Assembly: GCA_016182965.1 (NCBI GenBank)
Contig: JACPFM010000074.1
Coordinates: 1-64,000, forward strand
DNA length: 64,000 nt
DNA from: Deltaproteobacteria bacterium
Lineage (GTDB): Bacteria; Myxococcota_A; Polyangia; Polyangiales; JADJMO01
Direction of reading: 5' to 3'
Each line of letters begins with the position of its first letter. The stretch's first letter is position 1. Position numbers and translations under genes: made by a program. Shown here in pieces: positions 1 through 8,945 of this stretch. Below the pieces are notes generated by a model that did not search any database, was not told where the DNA came from, and saw only the letters and a list, made by a program, of their open reading frames with translations.

Positions 1-78
1 GGGCTCCTCCGGGAGCGTCCAGTCCGGGCGCGTGCGCGGGATCTCGTACCGGATGATCACGCGGGCCGAGTCAGACAT
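1..78 (-). CDS. N-terminal fragment of an unidentified protein, runs off the window
   Basis: The minus strand opens with an ATG at 78 and stays open to the window edge, giving 26 residues that begin MSDSARVIIRYEIPRTR and continue DWTLPEEP. It is divergent from the gene starting at 241, and the 162 bases between them would hold both promoters. The DWTLPEEP stretch faintly recalls N-termini of Uma2-type (DUF820) proteins, which are numerous in myxobacteria, but 26 residues cannot establish this. Confidence 0.45.
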   Translation of the reverse strand, partial: MSDSARVIIRYEIPRTRPDWTLPEEP

Positions 79-240
79 GGACGTCATCGTACCGCCCCCT
101 CGACAGGCCGCATCCGTCGGTTGCGCGCGCACGAAACGCCCGCCGGACGGGCGAAAGGGGCGCGACGCTCTCCGAGCAGGTCCGCCCCTGCGTTGCGCGT
201 TCCTCGACGATGCCGCGCGGCTGGACGGTACCATCGGGTG

Positions 241-819
241 ATGCGGCTCGGCTTCGACGCGCAGGAGACCGTCGCGCTCGTCGTGCACGGCTACGCGCTC
301 GACGGCCTGACGTGGGCGCAGTGCGCGACGCTCGCCGACGCGGTGGCGAGGCTCGGCCCGCCGCTGGTGGCCGCACCGAACGGTGACCTGAGCGACACGG
401 GCTCGCCGAGCGCGGCGACGCCGGACGAGGCGTGCGTGTTCACGTTCGTCGTGGGCGCGCTGGTCGCGATGGCCAGGGTCGAGGCGGACCAAGCCGCCGA
501 GAGTGAACGCGCCACCGTCGACGAGGCGCGGTGCGTCGTCGCGAAGAGCGTGTTCGAGGCCACGCGCACGCAGGTCGACGAGGCGCTGGCGCGCGTCGGC
601 GCCACCGCGGCAAAGGCGCCAGGGACGTTCCTGCTGGCCGCCGGTCCGCTCGCGACCGCATCGCTACGCGGCGACGGCGTGTCGGAGATCACCCGCGTCT
701 ACGAGACCGGCGAGCGGGAGTCCTTTGCTGACGCGCTCGACGTTTCGTGGGATGCCGATCCCGACGCCGTACGCGTCGAGCTGCGCGGACGCTCGATCCT
801 GACGGCGCGCTACGACTGA
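241..819 (+). CDS. Hypothetical protein, 192 aa
   Basis: I do not recognise this protein. It has no signal peptide or membrane segment and is rich in Ala, Val and acidic residues, consistent with a soluble cytoplasmic protein. The ATG at 241 is chosen because upstream codons in the same frame read as Arg-rich, non-coding-like sequence; a GTG sits immediately before it at 238. It ends 15 bases before the LRR gene, so the two are probably co-transcribed. The codon pattern (third positions nearly all G/C) supports real coding. Confidence 0.65.
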   Translation: MRLGFDAQETVALVVHGYALDGLTWAQCATLADAVARLGPPLVAAPNGDLSDTGSPSAATPDEACVFTFVVGALVAMARVEADQAAESERATVDEARCVVAKSVFEATRTQVDEALARVGATAAKAPGTFLLAAGPLATASLRGDGVSEITRVYETGERESFADALDVSWDADPDAVRVELRGRSILTARYD

Positions 820-834
820 CACTCGGAGGTCAAG

Positions 835-1788
835 GTGAAGGGAATCGAGCTGTTCGAGGATGAGGGCACGGCAGAGGTCGAGGGCACCGACGCGGATCTG
901 GCGAAGGCGCTCGGTGACGGCGCGCTCGACGAGATCGAGAACCTCGTGCTCGGTGGCAGGCTCACCGCGGTCCCGTCGGCAATCACGCGCTTGAAGAGGC
1001 TGAAGAGGCTCGACGTCACCTCCGGCAAGATCAAGTCGCTGCCTGCGGAGACATTCGAGCTCGCGACGCTCGAGACGCTCGGTCTCTCCGAGTCGAAGAT
1101 CGCGACCCTGCCGGCCGGCGGGTGGGGTCGGCTCGTGGAGCTCCGCGACCTGCAGCTGACCACCGACGTCACGGCGCTGCCCGACGATCTGGGCGACGCG
1201 CCGCTCCTCGGAGGGCCGTTCGATCTCGCGCCGATGCGCAAGCTCGCGACACTGCCGGAGTCGTTCGGGCGCCTCGCGCACGTCACCGAGCTGCGGCTGC
1301 CGCCCAAGGCCAAGAGCCTCCCCTCGTCGATCGCCGGAATGTCGGCGCTCACGATGCTCGACGTCAGCGAGCGCGCGATCGCCGCGCTGCCGGACGACCT
1401 CGGCCGCCTGCCGGCGCTCGCCGTCGTGCGCGCGGTGAGCGCGCGGCTGAAGGCCCTTCCAGAGTCGCTCGGCGACTGCGCGTCGCTGACCGAGCTGCAC
1501 CTCGGCGGCAACCAGCTCACGGCGATCCCGGACTCGCTCGGGCGCGCCCCGAAGCTGCAGGTCCTCGACGTATCCGGCAACCCGCTCGGCGCCGTCCCGG
1601 AGTCGCTCGCGGCGGCGCCGGCGCTCCGCAAGCTCGGACTGCACGACACCAGGGTCACGACGCTGCCGCCCGCGTTCGCCCGCACCGCGCTCACCAAGCT
1701 CACCCTCCCGGCCGCGAACGAGGCGGCTCTGCGTGCGTCGAGCGGCGAGGTGCTGCAGGCGCTGGGCGATCGCGTGGTCTTCTACTGA
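835..1788 (+). CDS. Leucine-rich repeat protein
   Basis: This is a 317-residue protein made largely of leucine-rich repeats of about 23 residues with the LP-x-SLG-x-L-x-x-L-x-x-L-x-L pattern; examples are the stretches around PESLGDCASLTELHLGGNQL and PDSLGRAPKLQVLDVSGN. Such repeats form curved solenoids that bind proteins. There is no signal peptide, so it probably acts in the cytoplasm. A GTG start at 835 is used, preceded by GGAGGTCA. It follows the hypothetical gene at 241 by 15 bases. The binding partner cannot be told from sequence. Confidence 0.85.
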   Translation: MKGIELFEDEGTAEVEGTDADLAKALGDGALDEIENLVLGGRLTAVPSAITRLKRLKRLDVTSGKIKSLPAETFELATLETLGLSESKIATLPAGGWGRLVELRDLQLTTDVTALPDDLGDAPLLGGPFDLAPMRKLATLPESFGRLAHVTELRLPPKAKSLPSSIAGMSALTMLDVSERAIAALPDDLGRLPALAVVRAVSARLKALPESLGDCASLTELHLGGNQLTAIPDSLGRAPKLQVLDVSGNPLGAVPESLAAAPALRKLGLHDTRVTTLPPAFARTALTKLTLPAANEAALRASSGEVLQALGDRVVFY

Positions 1789-1798
1789 GGTCCTGACG

Positions 1799-1813
1799 GG
1801 TCACAGGGTGACC
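1799..1813. terminator. Short hairpin between convergent genes
   Basis: GGTCAC (1799-1804) and GTGACC (1808-1813) form a perfect six-base stem with a three-base loop, 11 bases after the LRR stop codon and before the end of the convergent RCC1 gene. There is no T-run, so intrinsic termination is only a possibility. Confidence 0.3.
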
Positions 1814-1942
1814 TCGCGGTAGACCGGCGCCGGACCCGCTGACGCTTCGGAGGCTCGGCGCGCTGTCGACATGAGCGGTGCGGGCGTTGCCGAGATTCCG
1901 GCGCGCGTCGGCGGACGGCCGCCAGCGTCCGATCCGCCGGTG

Positions 1943-3208
1943 TCAGAACACCACGAACGTCGGCTTCGCGCGGTCCTCGAGCGTGCCGTCGCCGACCTGG
2001 CCGAACACGTTCTTGCCCCAGCACATCACCGTCTGGTCCTTCAGGCGCGCGCACGTGTGGTGATCGCCGGCGTTCAGCTCGACGACGCCCTTGATGCTCG
2101 CGACCTCGACCGGCGTGGTGCGATCGGTCTTGCTGCCGTCGCCGACCTGCCCGTAGCCGTTGTGACCCCAGCAGCGCACGCCGCCGTCCTCGAGCACGGC
2201 GCACGTGTGCGTGCCGCCGGCGGCGATCGACTTCACCTTGCTCAGGCCCTTGATCGACTGCGGCGTGCCGTGCGCCTTGCCGGTGCCGTCGCCGAGCTGG
2301 CCCTTGTCGTTGTCGCCCCAGCAGTCGACGGTGCCGTCCTTGCGGAGCGCGCACGAGTGGTGCTCGCCGACGGCGATCCCGACGGCGTTCGCGATGCCGG
2401 AGACCTCGACCGGCGTGCGACGATCGAGCGAGCCTCCGTCGCCGTTCTGCCCGCGCTCGCCGTTGCCCCAGCACTTCACGCCGCCGGTGTTCAAGAGCGC
2501 GCACGAGCTCCAGCCGCCGAGCGACAGGTGGGCGACGTCCTTGAGGCCCTTCACCTTCACCGGTGTGTTGCGGTCCTTCGCGGTGCCGTCGCCGAGCTGA
2601 CCGTGCAGGTTCGAGCCCCAGCAGCTCACCGTGCCGTCCTGGTGGCGCGCGCACGAGTGCGCGATGCCGAGCCCGATGTCGGCCACCCCGGTGAGCCCCT
2701 TGACCGCGACCGGCTCGTCGCTGCCCTTGTCGGTGCCGTCGCCGAGCTGACCGAACTGGTTGTAGCCCCAACAGGCGACGCTGGCGTCGCTCTTGCGGAT
2801 GCACGCGTGGTACTCGCCGAGCTCGATCTCGGCCGCGTCGGCCATCGACTTCACGGTGACCGGCTTCACCTTCGCGGTCTTCGACTGCTCGTGCTCGAGC
2901 GCGCGTCCCCAGCAGAGGATCGCGTGATCCTGGCCGCGCACGCACGTGTCGTCGCCGCCGACGGCGAGCTGATCGAGCGGACCGACGGCGAGCTTGCCGA
3001 CGGGACCGAGCGCGCTGCTCACGGGAGCGGCGCTCGCCGTGGGCGCAGCGGACACGGGCGGCGCGGCGGTGACGCTCCCCGGAGCGGTGCTCGCGGGCGG
3101 CTCGGGCACCTTGGGCGGCGGCGCCGACTCGCCTCCGCCGCACGCGGCAGAGAGCGCCACGCCGGCGACGACTGCACAGGGAAAGCCGAGCGAGAAGATG
3201 CGGCGCAT
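1943..3208 (-). CDS. RCC1-repeat lipoprotein (seven repeats)
   Basis: This 421-residue protein begins with a lipoprotein signal peptide whose lipobox ends LSAAC (Cys23), followed by a Pro/Ala/Ser-rich linker. From about residue 75 to the end come seven repeats of roughly 50 residues, each carrying a C-W-G motif and usually G-Q-L-G-D-G-T, the hallmark of RCC1/BNR-type seven-bladed beta-propellers. Each repeat also has a paired Cys in an H-x-C-A context, so disulfides are likely. It should sit on the periplasmic or outer face of the envelope. A second protein of the same design lies at 50243-51424. Substrate and role are unknown. Confidence 0.88.
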   Translation of the reverse strand: MRRIFSLGFPCAVVAGVALSAACGGGESAPPPKVPEPPASTAPGSVTAAPPVSAAPTASAAPVSSALGPVGKLAVGPLDQLAVGGDDTCVRGQDHAILCWGRALEHEQSKTAKVKPVTVKSMADAAEIELGEYHACIRKSDASVACWGYNQFGQLGDGTDKGSDEPVAVKGLTGVADIGLGIAHSCARHQDGTVSCWGSNLHGQLGDGTAKDRNTPVKVKGLKDVAHLSLGGWSSCALLNTGGVKCWGNGERGQNGDGGSLDRRTPVEVSGIANAVGIAVGEHHSCALRKDGTVDCWGDNDKGQLGDGTGKAHGTPQSIKGLSKVKSIAAGGTHTCAVLEDGGVRCWGHNGYGQVGDGSKTDRTTPVEVASIKGVVELNAGDHHTCARLKDQTVMCWGKNVFGQVGDGTLEDRAKPTFVVF

Positions 3209-3325
3209 GGACGGGCCTCCGGAGCGGAACGCGTGTGCGCGCGATGATACGCCCGGAGACGAGTCGTCGACGTGTCATGTCCCCATGCGCCGGGCGGTCT
3301 GCGCGAGCGGGGCAACGGGCGTTGC

Positions 3326-3373
3326 TTGACGCGACCTGCGTCGTACACGAATCTTTCGCACGCGAAACGATTC
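3326..3373 (+). promoter_or_regulatory. Promoter-like -35 element and palindromic operator-like site upstream of the carboxyltransferase gene
   Basis: TTGACG at 3326-3331 resembles a sigma-70 -35 element; a weak -10 would fall at about 3349-3355. Overlapping this position is a palindrome: GAATC (3349-3353), TTTCGC (3354-3359), a two-base centre, GCGAAA (3362-3367), one extra base, GATTC (3369-3373). The arms are perfectly complementary apart from the single extra C at 3368. Its position over the likely -10 and about 30 bases before the ATG is what one expects of a repressor operator. No regulator has been assigned. Confidence 0.4.
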
Positions 3374-3404
3374 GCCCCGCCACGTCGCGGGGAGGAGGCC
3401 GTCC

Positions 3405-5012
3405 ATGTCCGAGTCGCTGCTCCGTCAGTTGGTGAGAGACCTCGAGGAGCGCCGCGCGCAGATCAAGCGCCTCGGCGGCGAGGACAAGATCGCCAAGCAG
3501 CACCAGCGCGGGAAGCTCACCTGCCGCGAGCGCCTCGAGAAGTTCTTCGACGACGGCCTCTTCTTCGAGATCGGCACGCACGGCACGCAGATGGGCCTCG
3601 CCTCGGGCCCCGACGGCAAGGATCGCCCGCCGGCCGACGGCGTGATCACCGCGTTCGGCAAGGTCGACGGACGCCTGGTGTGCGCGGCCGCCTACGACTT
3701 CACGGTCAAGGGCGGCAGCATCGGGCAGACCGGCGAGGAGAAGGTCACCCGCCTGCGCTCGATGGCGCTCACCGGTCGCCACCCCATCGTGTGGTTCATC
3801 GACAGCGCGGGCGCGCGCATCGATCCCGGCTCGTCGCACCCCGATCAGGTGTCGCAGTTCGCGGGCACCGGCTTCCTCTTCCGCGAGCAGGTGGTGATGA
3901 GCGGCGTGGTGCCGCAGGTCGCCGCGATGGTGGGCCCGGGCGCCGCCGGCACCGCGTACATCCCCGGCCTCGCCGACTTCGTCCCCATGGTGAAGAACAT
4001 CGGGTCGCTCGCCCTGGCGGGGCCGCCGCTGGTGAAGGCGGTCACCGGGCAGGACATCGGCGAGCAGGAGCTCGGCGGCTCGAAGGTGCACTGCGAGGTC
4101 AGCGGCGTCGGCGACGTCGAGGTGGCCGACGACGAGCAGTGCATCGCGCTCGTGCGTCGGTACCTCGGGTACTTCCCGTCGTCGTGCGACGAGCAGCCCC
4201 CGGTGCTGCCGTGCACCGATCCGATCGAGCGGCGCGAGGACGCGATCCTCGACCTCCTGCCCGACTCGAACCGCAAGCCGTATGACATGTACAAGCTGAT
4301 CAAGATGGTCGTGGATCGTCCCAACGCGGACGGCTCCGCCGCCGCTGGGGCAGAGATCCTCGACATCAAGCCGCGCTTCGGCCGCTCGCTGATCACCTGC
4401 CTCGCCCGGATCGGCGGGCGCAGCGTGGGCATCGTCGCCAATCAGCCGATGCACATGGGGGGCATCCTGGAGAACGACAGCGCCGACAAGGGCGCGCACT
4501 TCATCCAGATCTGTGACGCGTTCAACATCCCGCTGGTGTTCCTGCAGGACGTCCCCGGCTTCATGGTCGGCTCGAAGGTCGAGCACGCCGGCATCATCCG
4601 CCACGGCGCGAAGATGCTCCACGTGATGAGCGCGGCGACCGTCCCCAAACTGAGCGTGATCGTGCGCAAGGCGTACGGCGCGGGCTATTACGTGATGTGC
4701 GGCCGCGCCTACGAGCCGGACCTCTTGGTGTCGTGGCCGACCGGCGAGATCAGCGTCATGGGCGCCGAGGGCATGGTCGGCATCGCCGCCCGCAAGCTGT
4801 TCGGCGACGCCGAGCCGCCGCCCGAGGTGAAGGAGGGGATCCTCAAGGAGATCCGCAGCCGCATCGACATCTACCGTTCGGCCGGCTGGGGCTACATCGA
4901 CGACGTGATCGACCCGCGGGACACCCGTAGGGTGCTGGCCTGGGGCCTCGAGCTGTCCGCGCGCAAGAAGGCGCTGCGCCCGGGGAAGAAGCACGGCGTG
5001 ATCCCCGTCTGA
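3405..5012 (+). CDS. Acyl-CoA carboxylase beta (carboxyltransferase) subunit
   Basis: This 535-residue protein is a full-length biotin-dependent acyl-CoA carboxylase carboxyltransferase subunit (PccB/MccB class). It moves the carboxyl group from carboxybiotin to an acyl-CoA such as propionyl- or methylcrotonyl-CoA. Both crotonase-fold halves are visible: the N-terminal half carries KGGSIGQTGEEKV and DSAGARI, and the C-terminal half carries GIVANQPM, LQDVPGFMVG, KAYGAGYYVMCG and SVMGAEGMVGIAARKL. A strong ribosome site, GGAGGAGG, lies just before the ATG at 3405. No biotin carboxylase or biotin carrier gene lies nearby, so the partner subunit is elsewhere and the acyl-CoA preference is undetermined. 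Confidence 0.93.
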   Translation: MSESLLRQLVRDLEERRAQIKRLGGEDKIAKQHQRGKLTCRERLEKFFDDGLFFEIGTHGTQMGLASGPDGKDRPPADGVITAFGKVDGRLVCAAAYDFTVKGGSIGQTGEEKVTRLRSMALTGRHPIVWFIDSAGARIDPGSSHPDQVSQFAGTGFLFREQVVMSGVVPQVAAMVGPGAAGTAYIPGLADFVPMVKNIGSLALAGPPLVKAVTGQDIGEQELGGSKVHCEVSGVGDVEVADDEQCIALVRRYLGYFPSSCDEQPPVLPCTDPIERREDAILDLLPDSNRKPYDMYKLIKMVVDRPNADGSAAAGAEILDIKPRFGRSLITCLARIGGRSVGIVANQPMHMGGILENDSADKGAHFIQICDAFNIPLVFLQDVPGFMVGSKVEHAGIIRHGAKMLHVMSAATVPKLSVIVRKAYGAGYYVMCGRAYEPDLLVSWPTGEISVMGAEGMVGIAARKLFGDAEPPPEVKEGILKEIRSRIDIYRSAGWGYIDDVIDPRDTRRVLAWGLELSARKKALRPGKKHGVIPV

Positions 5013-5127
5013 GCGGCCTCGGCAGCCTCGCGAGACGGGCGGCTCGGCCGTTCCGCGACCGACGCCCCGGGTGCGGTCGCGGGCGGCCGTTCGGCCGAAA
5101 ACTTGGAGGGACTGCTAGAATTGAGAC

Positions 5128-6993
5128 GTGGCGCCGCCTCCTCGCGATGCCGGACACCTCTCCGTGCGAGTGGTCGTGTCGGCGTTCAACGAGGCGATGC
5201 GCGCGCTCGCGCGCGAGGCCGAGCGCGTCGGGCGCGCCGAGAAGCTGCGCGACGCGCTGAAGCGCTGCTTGACGGGCGCGACGGCGCCGCTGTTCGAGGG
5301 GATCGAGCTGTCCCCCGACGGCTCGTTCGACGTCGTCCGACTGGTGCGCAACGCGCAGCGATGGCCGGACGACGACCGCGTCGCCATCGTCGGACGCGCG
5401 CTTTGCGAGTGCTTCGCGTTCGTCGCCAGCGAGCTGCAGGACGCCATCTCCAGGCAGGCGCGCGACGAGGCGGTCGCCCGCCTCGGCGAGCTCGCGGAGC
5501 TCGCTTCGGCCATGTTGCCGGTCTCGCAACGACCGACGGCGGCGGCGCCGCCCGGCGCCGATCCCGCGGCGGCGTTCAAGGCGGCGGTGGATCTCTTGCC
5601 CGCCGTGGAGCCCGAGCGCGACCCGGCCCCGTCGTCGTCGCACATGGCGGCGCGACCGCCGCCGCTGCTCGGGGCGTCCGGGCCGCAGCTGCCGCGCGCG
5701 CCGGCCATTCCGGTCGCCCGGGTGAAGCCGAGGCCGCCGCGTCCGACGGGCGTCGGCGACCTGTCGGCGCCTGCGCGTCCGCGCATCGCTCGGCCGGCCG
5801 AGACGCCCTTGGTTCCGGGTCCGGTCGGCGGCCAGCAGCCGGTCGCGGCGGTCGCGGCAGACGCGCCGGAGGCCCCAGACGCGCCGATCGCGCCCGAGCA
5901 GCCGCACCCTGCGCCGCCGCTCCCGATCGCGAAGTCGCCGGCGCCTGTCGTCGCGACGCGCCCGACGCCGATTGGCGCCTTCCGCCCGACGCCACTCAGG
6001 GCGCACAAGCCCGTCCCGCACTCGGCGACCTCCCCGGGTTTGGGCATCGACGCCGCTGCGCCGAATGCGACGCCTCCCGTCGCAGCGCCTCCCGTCGCAG
6101 CACCTCCCGTCGCAGAACCTCCCGTCGCAGCGCCCGTCGCAGCACCCGTCGCAGCACCCGTCGCAGAACCTCCCGTCGCAGCGCCCATCGCAGCGCCTCT
6201 TCCGGAGGCCGCTGCGATCGAACCGCAACCACCGGCAGCGCCGTCGATCGAGGTCCCCGCGCCGAGCTTCGCGCGCGACGAAGCGGCGACGCCGCCCGCG
6301 CCCGCGGCGTTCGGGTCGGCGCCGTCGCCGCTCGCGCCGCCGCCTCTGCCGGTGCCGAGCGCGCCCGCGCCGAGCGCGCCGCCGCCCGCGCCGACGTTCA
6401 GCCCCACCACGCGTACGACCGCCGCGGTCGCGCGCCCGCGCACGCCGACGTGGCTCATCGTCCTGACGTTCGCCCTCGGCATCGCGCTCGTGGCCGCGAT
6501 CCTCGCGGTCAGCCGCAGGCCGTCGGCCGAGGACGCGGCGGCGAAGACGAGCGCGACGGAGACGAGCGCGACGGAGACGACGACAGCGGTGGAGGAGCCG
6601 GCCGCCCCGCCGGCGAAGGAACCGGCCGCGCCGGCGGAGAAGGAGCCCGTCGCGAAGGGCGAACCGACCGAGCCGGCCGCGCCCGATGCGACGCCGCCCG
6701 TCGCATCGGCACCTCCCGAGACGGCACCTCCGGCGTCGGCGCCCGTGGCGTCCGCTCCGGCACCGACGACGACGCAGGGGACCGTCGCCGCGCCGACCGG
6801 CGACAAGGGCGTCCTCGTCACCGCGCCGGGTCACGACGGGCATCGCCTGTACGTCGACGGCAAGCTGATCGGCGACTCGCCGCAGCGCCTCGAGGTCTCC
6901 TGCGGCACGCACACGGTGCGGTTCGGCAGCAAGAACGCCGAGCGCAAGATCGACGTGAAGTGCGGCGAGGAGACGGTCGTCCACCTGCGCTGA
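5128..6993 (+). CDS. Membrane protein with Ala/Pro repeat region and C-terminal PEGA domain
   Basis: The 621-residue product has four parts: a helical N-terminal region (about residues 1-135) of unknown fold; a long Ala/Pro-rich linker (about 140-435) containing a pure A-P-P-V repeat; one transmembrane helix (TWLIVLTFALGIALVAAILAV, about 445-467); and a periplasmic tail ending in a PEGA domain (LYVDGKLIGDSP, then CGTHTVRFG). PEGA domains are beta-sandwiches typical of surface-linked proteins. The topology places the N-terminal region in the cytoplasm. A GTG start at 5128 is used. The smaller protein at 17170-17733 has the same helix-plus-PEGA ending. Confidence 0.82.
   Translation: MAPPPRDAGHLSVRVVVSAFNEAMRALAREAERVGRAEKLRDALKRCLTGATAPLFEGIELSPDGSFDVVRLVRNAQRWPDDDRVAIVGRALCECFAFVASELQDAISRQARDEAVARLGELAELASAMLPVSQRPTAAAPPGADPAAAFKAAVDLLPAVEPERDPAPSSSHMAARPPPLLGASGPQLPRAPAIPVARVKPRPPRPTGVGDLSAPARPRIARPAETPLVPGPVGGQQPVAAVAADAPEAPDAPIAPEQPHPAPPLPIAKSPAPVVATRPTPIGAFRPTPLRAHKPVPHSATSPGLGIDAAAPNATPPVAAPPVAAPPVAEPPVAAPVAAPVAAPVAEPPVAAPIAAPLPEAAAIEPQPPAAPSIEVPAPSFARDEAATPPAPAAFGSAPSPLAPPPLPVPSAPAPSAPPPAPTFSPTTRTTAAVARPRTPTWLIVLTFALGIALVAAILAVSRRPSAEDAAAKTSATETSATETTTAVEEPAAPPAKEPAAPAEKEPVAKGEPTEPAAPDATPPVASAPPETAPPASAPVASAPAPTTTQGTVAAPTGDKGVLVTAPGHDGHRLYVDGKLIGDSPQRLEVSCGTHTVRFGSKNAERKIDVKCGEETVVHLR
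6070..6197 (+). repeat. Tandem CCTCCCGTCGCAG-type repeat inside the PEGA-protein gene
   Basis: Units based on CCTCCCGTCGCAG (and a shorter CCCGTCGCAG form) repeat about ten times in frame and encode the V-A-A-P-P / V-A-A-P run of the linker. Near-perfect nucleotide identity between units suggests recent expansion by slippage; the length probably varies between strains. Confidence 0.85.
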
Positions 6994-7141
6994 ACCGCGC
7001 GGACTCCGGCGCGCTGACTCCGGCGACGAGCCGCGTGCGCGCGCGAGCCTCCCTCCTCGTGCGCGCGATCGGGCGCGCGATCGCGCGTGCGCGCGCGTGC
7101 GGTCGTGAGCGCGGCTGCCGCAGCGACGGCAAAATGTCGCG

Positions 7142-7504
7142 TCACTTGGGCGGCGAGGGCGGCGGCGGCGCGGAAGGCGCGAAGCCGGTGCACTGCACGT
7201 GACGCGTCGCCGGATCCGGCATGCACATGTGCCCCGGACCTCCCGCCGGGATCTCCGCGGCGCAGGACGAGGTGCCCGTCGGCGGCGGCGTGCCCGGCGG
7301 CGACGCGACACCTCCGATCACCACGCTGGTGACGCACCACTCGGTCGGCTTGCACGCCTTGCCGCCGCACGGCACCGGCGCGCCCTTCGGCGGCGCGGCG
7401 TCGGTCCCCGGCGAGCGGGCGGTTGCGGATGGGCTCGCGGGCGGGGGCGCGGTCGGAGAGCACGCCATCGCGAGGAGCACGGCGACGATCGAGCGTTTCG
7501 CCAT
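7142..7504 (-). CDS. Small Cys-rich lipoprotein
   Basis: This is a 120-residue protein with a short lipoprotein signal peptide (lipobox LAMAC, Cys15), a Pro/Ala/Ser-rich stretch, and then a small region with Cys residues in the contexts VPCGGKACKPTEWCV, SSCAAEI, HMCMPD and VQCTG, so three or more disulfides are likely. It should be anchored in the envelope. It lies 64 bases downstream of the outer-membrane protein gene on the same strand and may share its transcript. I know of no function. Confidence 0.7.
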   Translation of the reverse strand: MAKRSIVAVLLAMACSPTAPPPASPSATARSPGTDAAPPKGAPVPCGGKACKPTEWCVTSVVIGGVASPPGTPPPTGTSSCAAEIPAGGPGHMCMPDPATRHVQCTGFAPSAPPPPSPPK

Positions 7505-7568
7505 CCCTCGAAGGTAACCCGAAGGACCGCCGGTGTCGTGCGCCGGTCGGTGGTCGCGCTCGAGGAGG

Positions 7569-8945
7569 TCAGTGCCAGACGCCGGCGGTGACGCCGACGT
7601 TCACGTACCCGCGCGCGGCGTCGCCGTAACCGCCGATGCGCCACGACGTGTCGTCGTCGACCAGGCCGAAGACGTTCCAGCGGAACAGGCGCACCTCGAG
7701 GCCGAGCGTCCCATGCAGGCGCGGCGACCGATCGGCGAAGCGCGACGGCTCGAGGTACGTGCCCGCGCGCACCTGGATGGCGTTGGCGAACGGCTCCGCC
7801 TCGACGCCCAGGCGCGGCGTGACGACGGGCCGGCGACCCGAGCGCTGCACGTACTGCGAGAGGAAGCTCTCGAGGCCGATGGCGTCCTTGACGGGCCCGC
7901 TCACCAGCACGCTGCCGACGATCAGCAGCTTCTGCCGCGGCAGCGCGCGGTACTTCTCGGCGACCTTCTTCTCGACGTAGCTCGTGTTCTTCTTCCGGAT
8001 CACGCCGCCGTCGGGGAGCCGCGTCTCCTCGAGGTACTCGTCGGGCGGGTGGTGCGTGTTCACCCAAGGCTGATTGAGCGGCCGCGGACCGAGCTGCAGC
8101 GCGAAGCCTCCCTCGACCTCCCAGGGGAGCTCGACGGAGGTCGGCAGGTACCAGTTGTTGCGTCCGCCGACGTACGCCTGACCTGCGCCGTCACGCTTCA
8201 GATCGGGCGAGTCCTGGGGCGCGTCGGGGTTCATGACGCTGCGCGCGGTGAGCGCGAAGCGTACGGGCAGCTTGTTCGGCGCGACGAGCACGCCGGCTTC
8301 GCTGCCGGCGCTCGTGGTCGAGAAGAGGTTCTTCTGGCTGCCGCCTTCGGTGGCGTTGAACGCGAAAGAGGCGATGCGCACGCCCGCGCCGATGACGAGC
8401 TGGCCGTCGAACAGAGACCGGGCGAGCAGCGCCGTCGTCCGCGCGAGCTGCAGCTGCAGCGCAGACGGCGCGTCGACGCCGCCGAGGGAGTAGGTCTGCC
8501 CGGCGACGTTGAACCCGACGCCCCAGTTGCCGAACTGCAGGTTGAGTCCCGCGGTGGCGAAGAAGAAGTTGCGGTAGCTGAGGCCCTGCTGGCCGGTGTT
8601 GTAGAAGTCGGTGCGCGCGAGCAGGTTCGGGAACGTGACGCCGAGGTCCCAGTCGAAGTCGAACCACGAGTGCGACCACAGCGGGCGCACCGCGGGCGAC
8701 GCCGAGTTGTTGGCGAAGCCGGCGACGCCCTCGGCGATGGGCGCGTACGCGCCGCCGAGCCCGGTGACCCTGCCGCCGCCGAGGACCGGTCCCTGGAACA
8801 GGTCGATGCGATAGCTGTTGGTCGCGAGGCGCGTGCCCTCCGGCTGCAGCGGGACCTCCTCGGCGCGCAGGGCGGGCGCGGACAGGAGCACGGTCGACAC
8901 GGTCACGGTCGACGCGGCGAGGAGGCTCGCGAGCCTGCGGGTCAT
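7569..8945 (-). CDS. Predicted outer-membrane beta-barrel protein
   Basis: The 458-residue protein has a signal peptide (MTRRLASLLAASTVTVSTVL, cleaved near ALRA). The body alternates hydrophobic and polar residues with many Tyr/Phe/Gly, as in beta-barrels, and carries a GGAYAPIAEG-type motif seen near the N-terminus of PorV/PorQ-like and FadL-like proteins. The chain ends GVTAGVWH, not the canonical Phe. The ATG at 8945 overlaps the stop of the TerB-like gene by four bases, so the two are translationally coupled. Role unknown; transport of hydrophobic molecules or help in secretion are possibilities. Confidence 0.72.
   Translation of the reverse strand: MTRRLASLLAASTVTVSTVLLSAPALRAEEVPLQPEGTRLATNSYRIDLFQGPVLGGGRVTGLGGAYAPIAEGVAGFANNSASPAVRPLWSHSWFDFDWDLGVTFPNLLARTDFYNTGQQGLSYRNFFFATAGLNLQFGNWGVGFNVAGQTYSLGGVDAPSALQLQLARTTALLARSLFDGQLVIGAGVRIASFAFNATEGGSQKNLFSTTSAGSEAGVLVAPNKLPVRFALTARSVMNPDAPQDSPDLKRDGAGQAYVGGRNNWYLPTSVELPWEVEGGFALQLGPRPLNQPWVNTHHPPDEYLEETRLPDGGVIRKKNTSYVEKKVAEKYRALPRQKLLIVGSVLVSGPVKDAIGLESFLSQYVQRSGRRPVVTPRLGVEAEPFANAIQVRAGTYLEPSRFADRSPRLHGTLGLEVRLFRWNVFGLVDDDTSWRIGGYGDAARGYVNVGVTAGVWH

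Noticed and set aside
1782..4994. A 1070-codon open frame on the minus strand covering the RCC1 and carboxyltransferase genes
   Set aside because: It is antisense to two well-identified genes, is Arg/His/Ala-rich, and has no domain. Long antisense frames are expected in GC-rich DNA.
4843..7311. An 822-codon minus-strand frame opposite the PEGA protein gene
   Set aside because: It is very Arg-rich, mirrors the Ala/Pro repeats of the real gene, and lacks any recognisable domain.
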